Assembly: GCF_001612805.1 (NCBI RefSeq)
Contig: NZ_BDBD01000011.1
Coordinates: 496,001 to 560,000, forward strand
DNA length: 64,000 bases
Origin: Nocardia coubleae NBRC 108252
GTDB lineage: Bacteria > Actinomycetota > Actinomycetes > Mycobacteriales > Mycobacteriaceae
Reading direction: 5' to 3'
The position numbers were made by a program, and so were the translations under genes. The number at the start of each line of letters is the position of its first letter. Within the stretch, counting starts at the first letter, position 1. Positions 1 to 7,463 of the stretch are shown here, one piece after another. The notes below the pieces were generated by a model that saw only the letters and a list, made by a program, of their open reading frames with translations, was not told where the DNA came from and ran no database searches.

Positions 1-273
1 GATCCCCTCGTGCTGTCCGAGCCCGGCGAGTCCGCGCCCGCCGGAGTGTTCTTCGCCGGTCATCTGTGCTTGGAACGTGACCTGGTGACCCAGCGGCAGG
101 TGCGGGTGACACGGATTCCAGACCCCGGCGACCCGGTGGTGTTCCCCAATACCGGGGCCTACCACATGGATCTGTCGGCAGCCAACGCCGCCATGCACCC
201 GACCCCACCGAAAGTGGCTGTGCTGCATCGTGACAGCCGATTCGAGCTGTGCGACGACGAGGTGTGGCGATGA
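1..273 (+). CDS. C-terminal fragment of a PLP-dependent decarboxylase-like enzyme (fold type III)
   Basis: Only the last 90 or so residues are in the window; the reading frame is open to position 1, so the start lies upstream. The fragment has the C-terminal beta-domain look of the diaminopimelate/ornithine decarboxylase fold: an LCLERD segment where these enzymes carry the substrate-binding 'C-E' loop, then a VFPNTGAYHMD segment like the active-site GAY region. It may belong to the Y4yA-like branch of this fold, which is often found next to cysteine synthase homologues, but that is from memory of the family. The stop codon overlaps the next start by ATGA, so the two genes are almost certainly translationally coupled. 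Confidence 0.6.
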   Translation, partial: DPLVLSEPGESAPAGVFFAGHLCLERDLVTQRQVRVTRIPDPGDPVVFPNTGAYHMDLSAANAAMHPTPPKVAVLHRDSRFELCDDEVWR

Positions 274-1577
274 TCTACTCCCACATCACCGAGCTGATCG
301 GCAACACTCCCCTGCTCCGCCTCGACCCGCGGGTGCACGGGCTGGCGGGAGTCGAGTTGTACGCGAAACTGGAGTCGCACAATCCGTTCGGGTCGGTGAA
401 GGACCGCATCGCCTGGTCCATGATCCGCGACGACATCGAGGCGGTGGCGGCAGGCGGGCAGTCGTTCATCGAGGCATCCAGCGGCAATACCGCCAAGGCG
501 CTGCGGGTGCTCGGCGCGCTGCACGGGGTTCCGCTGCGCGCGGTCACCAACCGCATCCGGGTCACCGAGGTACGCCAGTTGCTGCAGTTGCTCGGCACCG
601 ACATCGTGGAGCTACCCGGCCTGTCCGAGTGCCCCGATCCGCATGCGGCCGACGATGTTTCGGCCGTTATCGAGCACACCACCGGGCAGGCGCCCGAGCG
701 CTGGTACCACCCGTCCCAGTACACCAACGAGCGCAATGTCGAGGCCCACCGCGACGGTACGGGTGCCGAGATCGCCGCCGACCTGGCCGCGGCGGGTGTC
801 GAACACCTCGACTACCTCGTGGGTGGGCTCGGCACCACCGGCTCCACCCGTGGCACCGCCACTGCCCTGCTGGCCGGCCATCCGGCGCTGCGCACGATCG
901 GTGTGGTGTCGGACCGTTTCGATTTCATCCCCGGCATCCGCTCCGAACGCGAGATGTGGGATGTGGGCCTGTTCCGCCCGGATTTCTACCACGACATCGT
1001 CACCGTCGACTCCGCGACCGCCATCGACGCCACGCTCGATCTGGCGCGCGGATACGGCGTGCTCGCGGGTCCGACCAGCGGTGCGGGCTATGCCGCCGCC
1101 CTGCGCACGCTCGCCGACGCTCCACGCCCCGGGGACCGCCCGCTGGTCGCCGTGCTCATCGTCTGCGACCGGCTCGAGCCGTATCTGTCGTATTTCGCCA
1201 AGCGCCGACCCGACCTGTTCGGTGCGCCCGAGGCCCCACCACCACCGGACGCCGGCTCCGCACCGACGCTGACACCTGCGGAGCTGGCCGAGCTCGACCG
1301 CACCGGCCGCCCGACGGTCGTCGACACTCGCGGTGCGATGGCCTACCGGGTCGGCCACATACCGGGTGCGATCAACCTGCGCGACGATCAGCTCGACGAC
1401 ATGCTCGGCCAGGGGATGCCGTTCCCGCGCTCACGGCCGGTCGTGTTCGTGTGCCCGGTCGGAGAAGCGTCGCTGCGTTTCGCGGCCTCGACCCGGCAGG
1501 CCGGATACGAGGCCTTCAGCCTGGCGGGCGGGGTGGTCGCCTGGCGCGACGCGGGGTTGCCGCTCGAACGTGGCTGA
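270..1577 (+). CDS. Cysteine synthase family PLP enzyme fused to a C-terminal rhodanese domain
   Basis: Protein of 435 residues, started at the ATG that overlaps the upstream stop (ATGA). Residues about 1-320 are a fold type II PLP enzyme of the O-acetylserine sulfhydrylase/SbnA kind: LIGNTPLLRL near the N-terminus, the PLP lysine in NPFGSVKDRIA, the substrate loop EASSGNTAKA, and a GGLGTTGSTRG phosphate-binding turn. Residues about 345-435 form a rhodanese domain (VDTRGAMAYRVGHIPGA, then the active-site cysteine in VFVCPVGEAS). Known relatives make cysteine or, in SbnA, an aminoacrylate-derived diaminopropionate precursor; the attached rhodanese suggests persulfide handling. The exact substrate cannot be read from sequence. 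Its stop codon abuts the stop of the convergent gene. Confidence 0.8.
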   Translation: MIYSHITELIGNTPLLRLDPRVHGLAGVELYAKLESHNPFGSVKDRIAWSMIRDDIEAVAAGGQSFIEASSGNTAKALRVLGALHGVPLRAVTNRIRVTEVRQLLQLLGTDIVELPGLSECPDPHAADDVSAVIEHTTGQAPERWYHPSQYTNERNVEAHRDGTGAEIAADLAAAGVEHLDYLVGGLGTTGSTRGTATALLAGHPALRTIGVVSDRFDFIPGIRSEREMWDVGLFRPDFYHDIVTVDSATAIDATLDLARGYGVLAGPTSGAGYAAALRTLADAPRPGDRPLVAVLIVCDRLEPYLSYFAKRRPDLFGAPEAPPPPDAGSAPTLTPAELAELDRTGRPTVVDTRGAMAYRVGHIPGAINLRDDQLDDMLGQGMPFPRSRPVVFVCPVGEASLRFAASTRQAGYEAFSLAGGVVAWRDAGLPLERG

Positions 1578-3083
1578 TCAGACCAGCGCCCGCATCGCCC
1601 GTCGTGGCGACGGTGCCCGGCCCGTGGTCGCCAGCAGCGGCGGCAACGGGCCACGGTAGCCGTCGGCGAGCAGCGCGACCACCGCGCGGAACCGGTCGAC
1701 GAAACGTGCGGCGACGGCGGGGTCGAAGCGAGTGAGGGGATACAGAAAGGACCCGTCGATCCCGGCCGGAGCGCCGTGGGCTTCGTAGTGCGCGGTCAGG
1801 CCGAACTCGAGATCGTGTTTGGCGCGCACCACCCCGGTCGGCACGTCCGTGATCGAGAACGAGCGCGCGGCAGACGGTTCCGTTCGCGTCGACTTCTGCA
1901 GGATGAGCGTCGCCTGGAACAGTGGCAGCGCGGCGTCCTGCGGCAGGCACCGCTTCAGTCGCGGATTCGGAGTGTCGGGGTGGGCGTAGGCGGCCAGCGC
2001 GATCCGGCGGACCTGGTCGATGAGTTCGTCGACGTCGGCCGCCCGGTCCAGGCGCACCCGCATCAACACGTCATCGGAGAAGTTGCCGACCAGGTCGTCG
2101 AGCAGTCGGTGGTCGCGGCCCGAAACCGCCGTCGCGACAGTCACATCGGCACAGCGGGCGAACGCGCCGACGGTCACCGCGAACGCCGCCTGCAGTACCA
2201 TGAACAGGCTCGCCCGCCGATCCTGGGCCAGCCGCAGCAGACCCGCGTGGGTGGTGGCGTCGAAGGCGAGGGGGATCAGCGCGCCGGCAGCGGGGTCGCC
2301 AGGCGGCGCCGACTGTGGCAGCGCCGGGAATTCGAGCAATGCGGGCCTGCCCGCCAAAGCATTGGCCCAGTACCGCAATTGGTGGGTGGCCCGGCTCCAC
2401 TCGTCGGTGAACTCGCCCAGCTGGGCGTGTTTCCACAGCGTGTAGTCGGTGTAGGTGACCGGCAGCGGCTCCCAGCGCGGGGCCGTGCCGGTGCGGCAGG
2501 CCAGGTAAGCGGTCACGAGGTCGCGGGTCAGCGGAGCCATCGACCGTCCGTCGACGGAAATGTGTTGCACTACAAGGGCCAGGACGATGTCGTCGGGCGC
2601 GAGGACGAACAGCCGGGCCCGCAGGGGCAGATCGCGGGCCAGGTCGAACGGCCGCGCCGCCAGATCGGCGATCGCGGCGCCGAGAGCATCCTCGCCGACG
2701 TGTCGCACCGCGATGTCGAGCACGACCTCGGCCGGGTCGAGCACCTGCTGAGCCGGCCCGTGCTCGGTCACCGGGTAGCGGGTCCGCAACGGTTCGTGCC
2801 GCGCGACCAGCAGCTCGAGGGCACCGCGCAGAGCGCCCACATCGATATCGGCGCCACGAATGCGCAAGGCGCGCGCCACATTCCAGTCCGCCGAACGTCC
2901 CTGTCGCGCCGCATGCCACATGCGCTCCTGCGCGGGCGCCAACGGCACGTGCGCGGGCCGGCGGCGGGGTTCGAGCGTCACCACGGGCGGCGCCGGGAAA
3001 CACACCGCCTCGGCCCGCGTCGTCGCCACCGCGACACCGCGACCGAAACCCCCCGACCTGATCCCCACACCGGGATCCACCAC
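1578..3083 (-). CDS. Stand-alone NRPS-type condensation domain protein
   Basis: Protein of 501 residues built as one condensation (C) domain, with no adenylation, carrier or thioesterase domain attached. The family acyl-transfer motif HHxxxDG appears as VVQHISVDGRS: the second, catalytic histidine and the DG are present, but the first histidine is glutamine. Other C-domain landmarks are PLAPAQERMW near residue 50, TYTDYTLWKH, and VGNFSDDVLMR about two thirds along. Started at tandem GTG codons behind a GGAGG; the other candidate is three bases downstream. It converges on the cysteine synthase-rhodanese gene with back-to-back stop codons. A role in amide or ester formation with the left-edge enzymes is an inference from position. 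Confidence 0.75.
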   Translation of the reverse strand: MVDPGVGIRSGGFGRGVAVATTRAEAVCFPAPPVVTLEPRRRPAHVPLAPAQERMWHAARQGRSADWNVARALRIRGADIDVGALRGALELLVARHEPLRTRYPVTEHGPAQQVLDPAEVVLDIAVRHVGEDALGAAIADLAARPFDLARDLPLRARLFVLAPDDIVLALVVQHISVDGRSMAPLTRDLVTAYLACRTGTAPRWEPLPVTYTDYTLWKHAQLGEFTDEWSRATHQLRYWANALAGRPALLEFPALPQSAPPGDPAAGALIPLAFDATTHAGLLRLAQDRRASLFMVLQAAFAVTVGAFARCADVTVATAVSGRDHRLLDDLVGNFSDDVLMRVRLDRAADVDELIDQVRRIALAAYAHPDTPNPRLKRCLPQDAALPLFQATLILQKSTRTEPSAARSFSITDVPTGVVRAKHDLEFGLTAHYEAHGAPAGIDGSFLYPLTRFDPAVAARFVDRFRAVVALLADGYRGPLPPLLATTGRAPSPRRAMRALV

Positions 3084-3275
3084 AGACCGCCAACCTCCAC
3101 CCGTCTCGAAACAGATGTGGGACGCTAACGAGCCGATGTGAACAAACAGTTACCGCATCGTGACCAGGCCTGGGCCACCCCGCACCGGGCCGTCGCCGAC
3201 TATCCACTTTCCGGAGAAAACACCCAAAAGCCGCGTTAGAGTGGGCGACGGGAAAGCGGAGCGAGGAGCTGGTCG

Positions 3276-3659
3276 GTGTCTGTCGGGAAATTGGTGTCTT
3301 TCGATGGTTCGCGGGGTTTCGGTTTCATCCGCCCCGAAGACGGTGGGCCCGATGTGTTCGTCCATGTCAACGACATCGGTCTCGACGAGGACGAACTGCG
3401 CCAGGGCAGGCTTTTCGAATTCGAGGTCACCGAGGGCGATCGCGGTCCCAAAGCCGTCAACCTGACCGCCGCCGGGCACAGCGCCCCGAGCGGCCGCAGC
3501 CGCAAGGGCGGAGGCGAACGACTCGGTTCCGAGGAAATGCGCAGGCAGATCACCGAACTCCTGCTCGAGGCCTCGCCCGCCCTCACCGCCGCCGAGATCA
3601 TCACCATTCGCGACCGGTTCACCACCTTCGCCGACGAACACGGCTGGCTCGACAGCTGA
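3276..3659 (+). CDS. Cold-shock domain protein with C-terminal extension
   Basis: Protein of 127 residues. Residues 1-65 are a cold-shock OB-fold: GKLVSFDGSRGFGFI carries the RNP1-like nucleic-acid-binding surface, followed by DVFVHVNDI (RNP2-like). Residues 66-127 are an extra helical tail with a basic GRSRKGGG linker, as in the larger actinobacterial CspB/Csp-type proteins. Such proteins bind single-stranded nucleic acid and act as RNA chaperones in the cytoplasm. The start is GTG, preceded by an AGGAG ribosome-binding site about seven bases upstream. Upstream DNA (3084-3275) is shared with the divergent condensation gene and probably holds both promoters. Confidence 0.85.
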   Translation: MSVGKLVSFDGSRGFGFIRPEDGGPDVFVHVNDIGLDEDELRQGRLFEFEVTEGDRGPKAVNLTAAGHSAPSGRSRKGGGERLGSEEMRRQITELLLEASPALTAAEIITIRDRFTTFADEHGWLDS

Positions 3660-3782
3660 TCCGAACGCGCTGATCACGCTCCGCGTGTGTGTCGGTCCCC
3701 CGGCCTACGATCGCAAGGCAGCGATTAATCGCGTGCGCTCGCGACGTCGATACGGGTGACAGGAACCCGCGAGGAGGATCGG

Positions 3783-4862
3783 ATGGATCTACCGGTGATG
3801 CCGCCAGTGCGCCCGATGCTGGCCAAGTCCACACCGTCGCTGCCCCGCGAACCCGGGCTCAGCTACGAACCCAAATGGGACGGCTTCCGCTGCATCGTCT
3901 TCCGCGACGGCGACGAACTCGAACTGGGTTCGCGCAACGATCGTCCGCTCACCCGATATTTCCCCGAATTGGTCGACCTGCTCAAAGCGGCACTGCCACA
4001 ACGGTGTGTGATCGACGGCGAGATCGTGGTGGTCACCGAGAACGGGTTGGATTTCGACACACTGCAGCAGCGCCTGCATCCGGCAGCGTCGCGGGTGAAC
4101 AAGCTCGCCGTCGAGACTCCGGCCAGTTTCGTCGCCTTCGATCTGCTCGCCAACGGCGATCGCGATCTCACCTGTGAACCGTTCTCCGAACGCCGCCGGG
4201 AACTGGAGACGCTGCTGCAAGCCGCTCCCGGCCGCATTCATCTCACCCCCATCACCCAGGACCCGGACACGGCTCAGGACTGGTTCACCCGGTTCGAGGG
4301 CGCGGGTTTCGACGGAGTGATGGCCAAGGCCGACGACCTGGCGTACATGCAGGACAAACGGGTGATGCTCAAGATCAAACACGAACGCACCGCCGATTGC
4401 GTGGTCGCCGGATACCGGATGCACAAGGACGGCGAAGGGGTCGGCTCGCTGCTTCTCGGACTTTTCGACGACAAGGGCAACCTGCACCACGTGGGTGTCG
4501 CGTCGAGTTTCACCGCCGCCCGGCGCCGCGAATTGCTCGGGGAGCTGGCACCGTTACGCGAGAACGCGCTGGTGGACCACCCGTGGCGCGACTGGGCCGA
4601 CGCGGTGGCCCAGGCCAATGCCGACGGCAAGATGCCCGGCGGGGTGAGCCGGTGGACCGGCGGCAAGGACCTGTCGTGGGAACCGTTGCGGCCCGAACTG
4701 GTCGCCGAGGTGCGCTACGAACACGTGCAGTCGGGGCGGTTCCGGCACGGCGGGCGGCTGGTCCGGTTCCGGCCCGACCGCACGCCCGAATCGTGCACAT
4801 ACGCCCAGCTCGACGAGGTGGCCCCGGCCGAACTGGACGCGATCTTCGGGGTGCGGTCATGA
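3783..4862 (+). CDS. ligC: ATP-dependent DNA ligase, LigC-type
   Basis: Protein of 359 residues. The nucleotidyl-transfer lysine sits in motif I YEPKWDGFRC near residue 34; FPELVDLL and the acidic motif VIDGEIVV follow, then FDGVMAKADD and the KIKHERTADC motif V, and an OB-fold in the C-terminal third. Length and layout fit mycobacterial LigC (ligase core plus OB-fold, no nuclease or polymerase domain in the same chain). It seals nicks by enzyme-AMP and DNA-adenylate intermediates. ATG 3783 was chosen over an in-frame GTG 27 bases upstream because a GAGGAGG sits just before it. Its stop overlaps the downstream gene by ATGA, giving a ligC plus primase-polymerase operon. Confidence 0.85.
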   Translation: MDLPVMPPVRPMLAKSTPSLPREPGLSYEPKWDGFRCIVFRDGDELELGSRNDRPLTRYFPELVDLLKAALPQRCVIDGEIVVVTENGLDFDTLQQRLHPAASRVNKLAVETPASFVAFDLLANGDRDLTCEPFSERRRELETLLQAAPGRIHLTPITQDPDTAQDWFTRFEGAGFDGVMAKADDLAYMQDKRVMLKIKHERTADCVVAGYRMHKDGEGVGSLLLGLFDDKGNLHHVGVASSFTAARRRELLGELAPLRENALVDHPWRDWADAVAQANADGKMPGGVSRWTGGKDLSWEPLRPELVAEVRYEHVQSGRFRHGGRLVRFRPDRTPESCTYAQLDEVAPAELDAIFGVRS

Positions 4863-5857
4863 GCGCGGGGGTCGAGATCGAGGTCGACGGGCGCACGCTG
4901 ACCATCAGTCATCCCGACAAGGTGTACTTCAGCAAACGCGGTGAGACAAAGCTCGACCTGGTGCGCTACTACCAGGCCGTGGCCGAACCCCTGCTCGGTG
5001 TCATCGGTGACCGGCCGCTGCTGCTCGAACGCTATCCCGACGGTGCCTCCGGCAAATCGTGGTTCCAGAAGCGGGTCCCCAAGACCGCGCCGGACTGGTT
5101 GCAGACCGTCGAGGTCACCACACCGAACGGCACGACGAGCGACGCGCTGGTCGCCCACGATCTGGCGCATGTGCTGTGGGCGGTGAACCAGGGCTGTCTC
5201 GGGTTCCACGTCTGGCCCAACCACGTTGCCGACCTGCGGATCGCCGACGAACTACGCATCGACCTCGACCCCTCGCCCGGCATCACCTTCGACGATCTGC
5301 GCGGCGCCGCCGTGCGCACCCGCGAACTGCTCGCCGAACTCGGCATCGACGCCCTCGTCAAGACGTCCGGCTCACGCGGCCTGCACATCTACGCGATGCT
5401 CGAACCCCGCTGGGACGGCTACCAGGTGCGCGCCGCGGCCGTGGCTCTGGCCCGCGAACTCGAGCGCCGCTTCCCCGAGGAGATCACCGCCCAGTGGTGG
5501 AAGGAGGAACGCGGCAGCCGGGTCTTCGTCGACTACAACCAGAACGCACCCCACAAAACCGTGTTCGGCGCCTGGTCTGTACGCCCCAAGGTGGGCGGCC
5601 AGGTGTCCACCCCGATCGCCTGGGACGAACTCGACACCATCGTCCCCGACGAACTCACCCTCGCCACCGTCCCCACCCGACTGGCCGAACGCGGCGACCC
5701 CTGGGCCGACCGCACCCCGCAGTCGATCGAACCGCTCCTCACCATGTCGGAAAAGGACATGGCCGCAGGCCTGATGGACGCCCCCTGGCCACCCCAATAC
5801 CCGAAAATGCCCAACGAACCACCCCGCGTCCAGCCGAGCCGAGCAAAGAAGGACTGA
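4859..5857 (+). CDS. LigD-like primase-polymerase (AEP superfamily, PrimC/PolD type)
   Basis: Protein of 332 residues, the size of a free-standing LigD polymerase domain. Visible catalytic features of the archaeo-eukaryotic primase family are LRIDLDPSPG (two metal-binding aspartates), VKTSGSRGLHIYAML (the SxGxHxY nucleotide-binding region) and VFVDYNQNAPHKT. In mycobacteria such proteins add ribonucleotides or fill short gaps and act with LigC in excision repair; by analogy this pair would form a gap-filling plus sealing unit. No Ku gene and no nuclease domain are seen nearby. The start overlaps ligC by four bases. The stop lies two bases from the stop of the convergent membrane protein gene. 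Confidence 0.85.
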   Translation: MSAGVEIEVDGRTLTISHPDKVYFSKRGETKLDLVRYYQAVAEPLLGVIGDRPLLLERYPDGASGKSWFQKRVPKTAPDWLQTVEVTTPNGTTSDALVAHDLAHVLWAVNQGCLGFHVWPNHVADLRIADELRIDLDPSPGITFDDLRGAAVRTRELLAELGIDALVKTSGSRGLHIYAMLEPRWDGYQVRAAAVALARELERRFPEEITAQWWKEERGSRVFVDYNQNAPHKTVFGAWSVRPKVGGQVSTPIAWDELDTIVPDELTLATVPTRLAERGDPWADRTPQSIEPLLTMSEKDMAAGLMDAPWPPQYPKMPNEPPRVQPSRAKKD

Positions 5858-5858
5858 C

Positions 5859-6557
5859 CTACTCGGTCCAGGGGACCCAGCTGCCGGTGCCCGCTTTGCC
5901 TTCGCAGACCAGGGCGTGGTTGTCGGTGGTGCGGCCGGTCTTGTCGACCGACGGGTCGCAGGGCTCGCCTTCGGTGTAGTAGGAGCCCGCTACGCGGTGT
6001 GGGCCGGACCAGGTGTGGCCGTTGCCGGAGCGCAGGCACAGCAGGGTGGCGCCGTCGGCGGCTACGCCGAGCAGGCCGACTTGTTCGGACTGGCAGGGTG
6101 TGCCTTTTTGCACCACACTCGCGGCGGGCTGGCTCAGGACGGGGGTGGATCCGACCGATGTCGGGGCGCCGACCGACGGCACCGCCTCGGTGGTGGTCAC
6201 CGCCACCGGTGTCGTCGCCGCCTTGCTCGCCAACGCAGGCATCTCGAGTTCCAGTCCACCGAAGAGCACCATTCCGGCCACCGCCACCGCGGCGACCTCG
6301 GCGATGCCGAGCAGCAGCGCGAGCATCGCGATCCCCCGCCCACGCGGATGCCCGTACGACAGCAGGGCGAAGACGATGGCGATCGGGAACAGCAGGACGA
6401 GGGCCGCGGCCAGTGCCACCATCGCGTAGGGATTCACCCGTGGCTGGTCGTCGCGTGCGGAGTCCTCTGCGGTGGCGTGCGGCCAGCGCTGGCCGTTCCA
6501 GCGCCGGTCCTCGAACTCCTCATCGGGGTCGTCGTTCCACTGCTCGTATCGTGCCAT
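5859..6557 (-). CDS. DUF4190-like membrane protein with secreted C-terminal domain
   Basis: Protein of 232 residues, function unknown. Residues about 45-100 contain two hydrophobic segments around VALAAALVLLFPIAIVF and GIAMLALLLGIAEVAAVAVAG, the usual two-helix DUF4190 arrangement. The N-terminus is acidic (DDPDEEFEDRRW), a tail common in such actinobacterial proteins. After a Thr/Ser/Pro-rich linker, the last 80 residues hold paired cysteines (GTPCQSEQ, LLCLRSG, EPCDPS, LVCEGK), compatible with a small disulfide-bonded extracytoplasmic domain. The start is ATG rather than the in-frame TTG one codon earlier. It may be an envelope protein; nothing in the neighbourhood identifies its partner. 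Confidence 0.65.
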   Translation of the reverse strand: MARYEQWNDDPDEEFEDRRWNGQRWPHATAEDSARDDQPRVNPYAMVALAAALVLLFPIAIVFALLSYGHPRGRGIAMLALLLGIAEVAAVAVAGMVLFGGLELEMPALASKAATTPVAVTTTEAVPSVGAPTSVGSTPVLSQPAASVVQKGTPCQSEQVGLLGVAADGATLLCLRSGNGHTWSGPHRVAGSYYTEGEPCDPSVDKTGRTTDNHALVCEGKAGTGSWVPWTE

Positions 6558-6683
6558 CAACCCCGGGTCCCTCTCGATCTCCCCGGCCGCGGAAACGAAA
6601 CAGCGTGCGGCGCGGGGTTACGCGAAGAGGATAGGGACTCGCGGCCCGCCGGGCAGCGCAACCGGGAAAGAGTGGGCTAACTC

Positions 6684-7247
6684 CTAATCGGCCGGGGACG
6701 ACTTCACATGGGGGATCGTGCGATCGATGAGGGTGAGCAGGGTGTCGGTGAGCAGTCGGTGCACCTGGGGGCGGGTGAGTGTGCCACGGGTGAGCCATTC
6801 GCGTCCGGCCACTTTCACCATGCCCGCATAGGAAACGACCAGTGCGCGCAATTGTGCATCGTCTGCCATATCGGAGCGGCCGATCATCAGCAGCATGCGT
6901 TCCGCGGCGGCATCGTCGGCCTGGTCGAGGATCTGCTGCACCTCGGGGTCGTCTCCCACTCCTTCATGGCTGGTCACCTTCACCCAGGTGCTGCCGTGTT
7001 CGGCGATGGTGTCGAGCAACCACGACACGATGGCATCGACCCGTTCGACCGGGCTGCCCTGCGGGATGGACACCTTCTCGAGGCGGGGCAGCGTCACCAT
7101 CCGGCGGACAACGGCCAGGTAGAGGTCGCGCTTGTTGCCGAAGTAATGGTTGATGAGCCCGCGCGCGACCCCGGCACGCTGGGCGAGTTCCGCGGTCGAC
7201 ACCGCCGCGTACGGGCGTTCACCGAACATCTCGATGGCACATGCCAA
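6684..7247 (-). CDS. TetR family regulator, start codon unclear
   Basis: The body is a TetR repressor: an N-terminal helix-turn-helix in VSTAELAQRAGVARGLINHY followed by FGNKRDLY, then an all-helical ligand domain of about 130 residues. The listed start is a TTG that would cut into helix 1. The same frame stays open upstream and encodes DERRAQIL, the usual lead-in of TetR helix 1, and does not meet a stop until 7407-7409. In that 160-base extension I found no ATG, GTG, TTG or CTG. The true start may be ATT (for example at 7325) or there may be a small sequence error. The ligand and target are unknown. Confidence 0.7.
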   Translation of the reverse strand: MACAIEMFGERPYAAVSTAELAQRAGVARGLINHYFGNKRDLYLAVVRRMVTLPRLEKVSIPQGSPVERVDAIVSWLLDTIAEHGSTWVKVTSHEGVGDDPEVQQILDQADDAAAERMLLMIGRSDMADDAQLRALVVSYAGMVKVAGREWLTRGTLTRPQVHRLLTDTLLTLIDRTIPHVKSSPAD

Positions 7248-7463
7248 AATCTGCGCCCGACGCTCGTCGGGTTCGAGCCGGCGCCTGCGTGGCGGGTCTG
7301 CTGTGTCGGTGTCGAACGGGGAAATCGGGGCGCTCCGTCGGGTTCTGCGGCCGCCGCAGGGTTGCGGAGGCGGTGCACAACGATACCCAGCGGGTCCGTC
7401 GCACGGCTAATGAGACAATATTTCCGACCACCGCTCCCGCACGAAGGAATGCCGCACTCCCCG

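Noticed and set aside
3084..3275. Possible promoter pair for the condensation and cold-shock genes
   Set aside because: A TAGAGT -10-like hexamer is visible but no matching -35 at normal spacing, so no promoter feature was called.
6708..7410. Upstream extension of the zinc-ribbon SDR frame
   Set aside because: The added 230 residues are antisense to the TetR gene and look like a shadow, so the start was placed at the cluster of ATG codons at 7410-7464.
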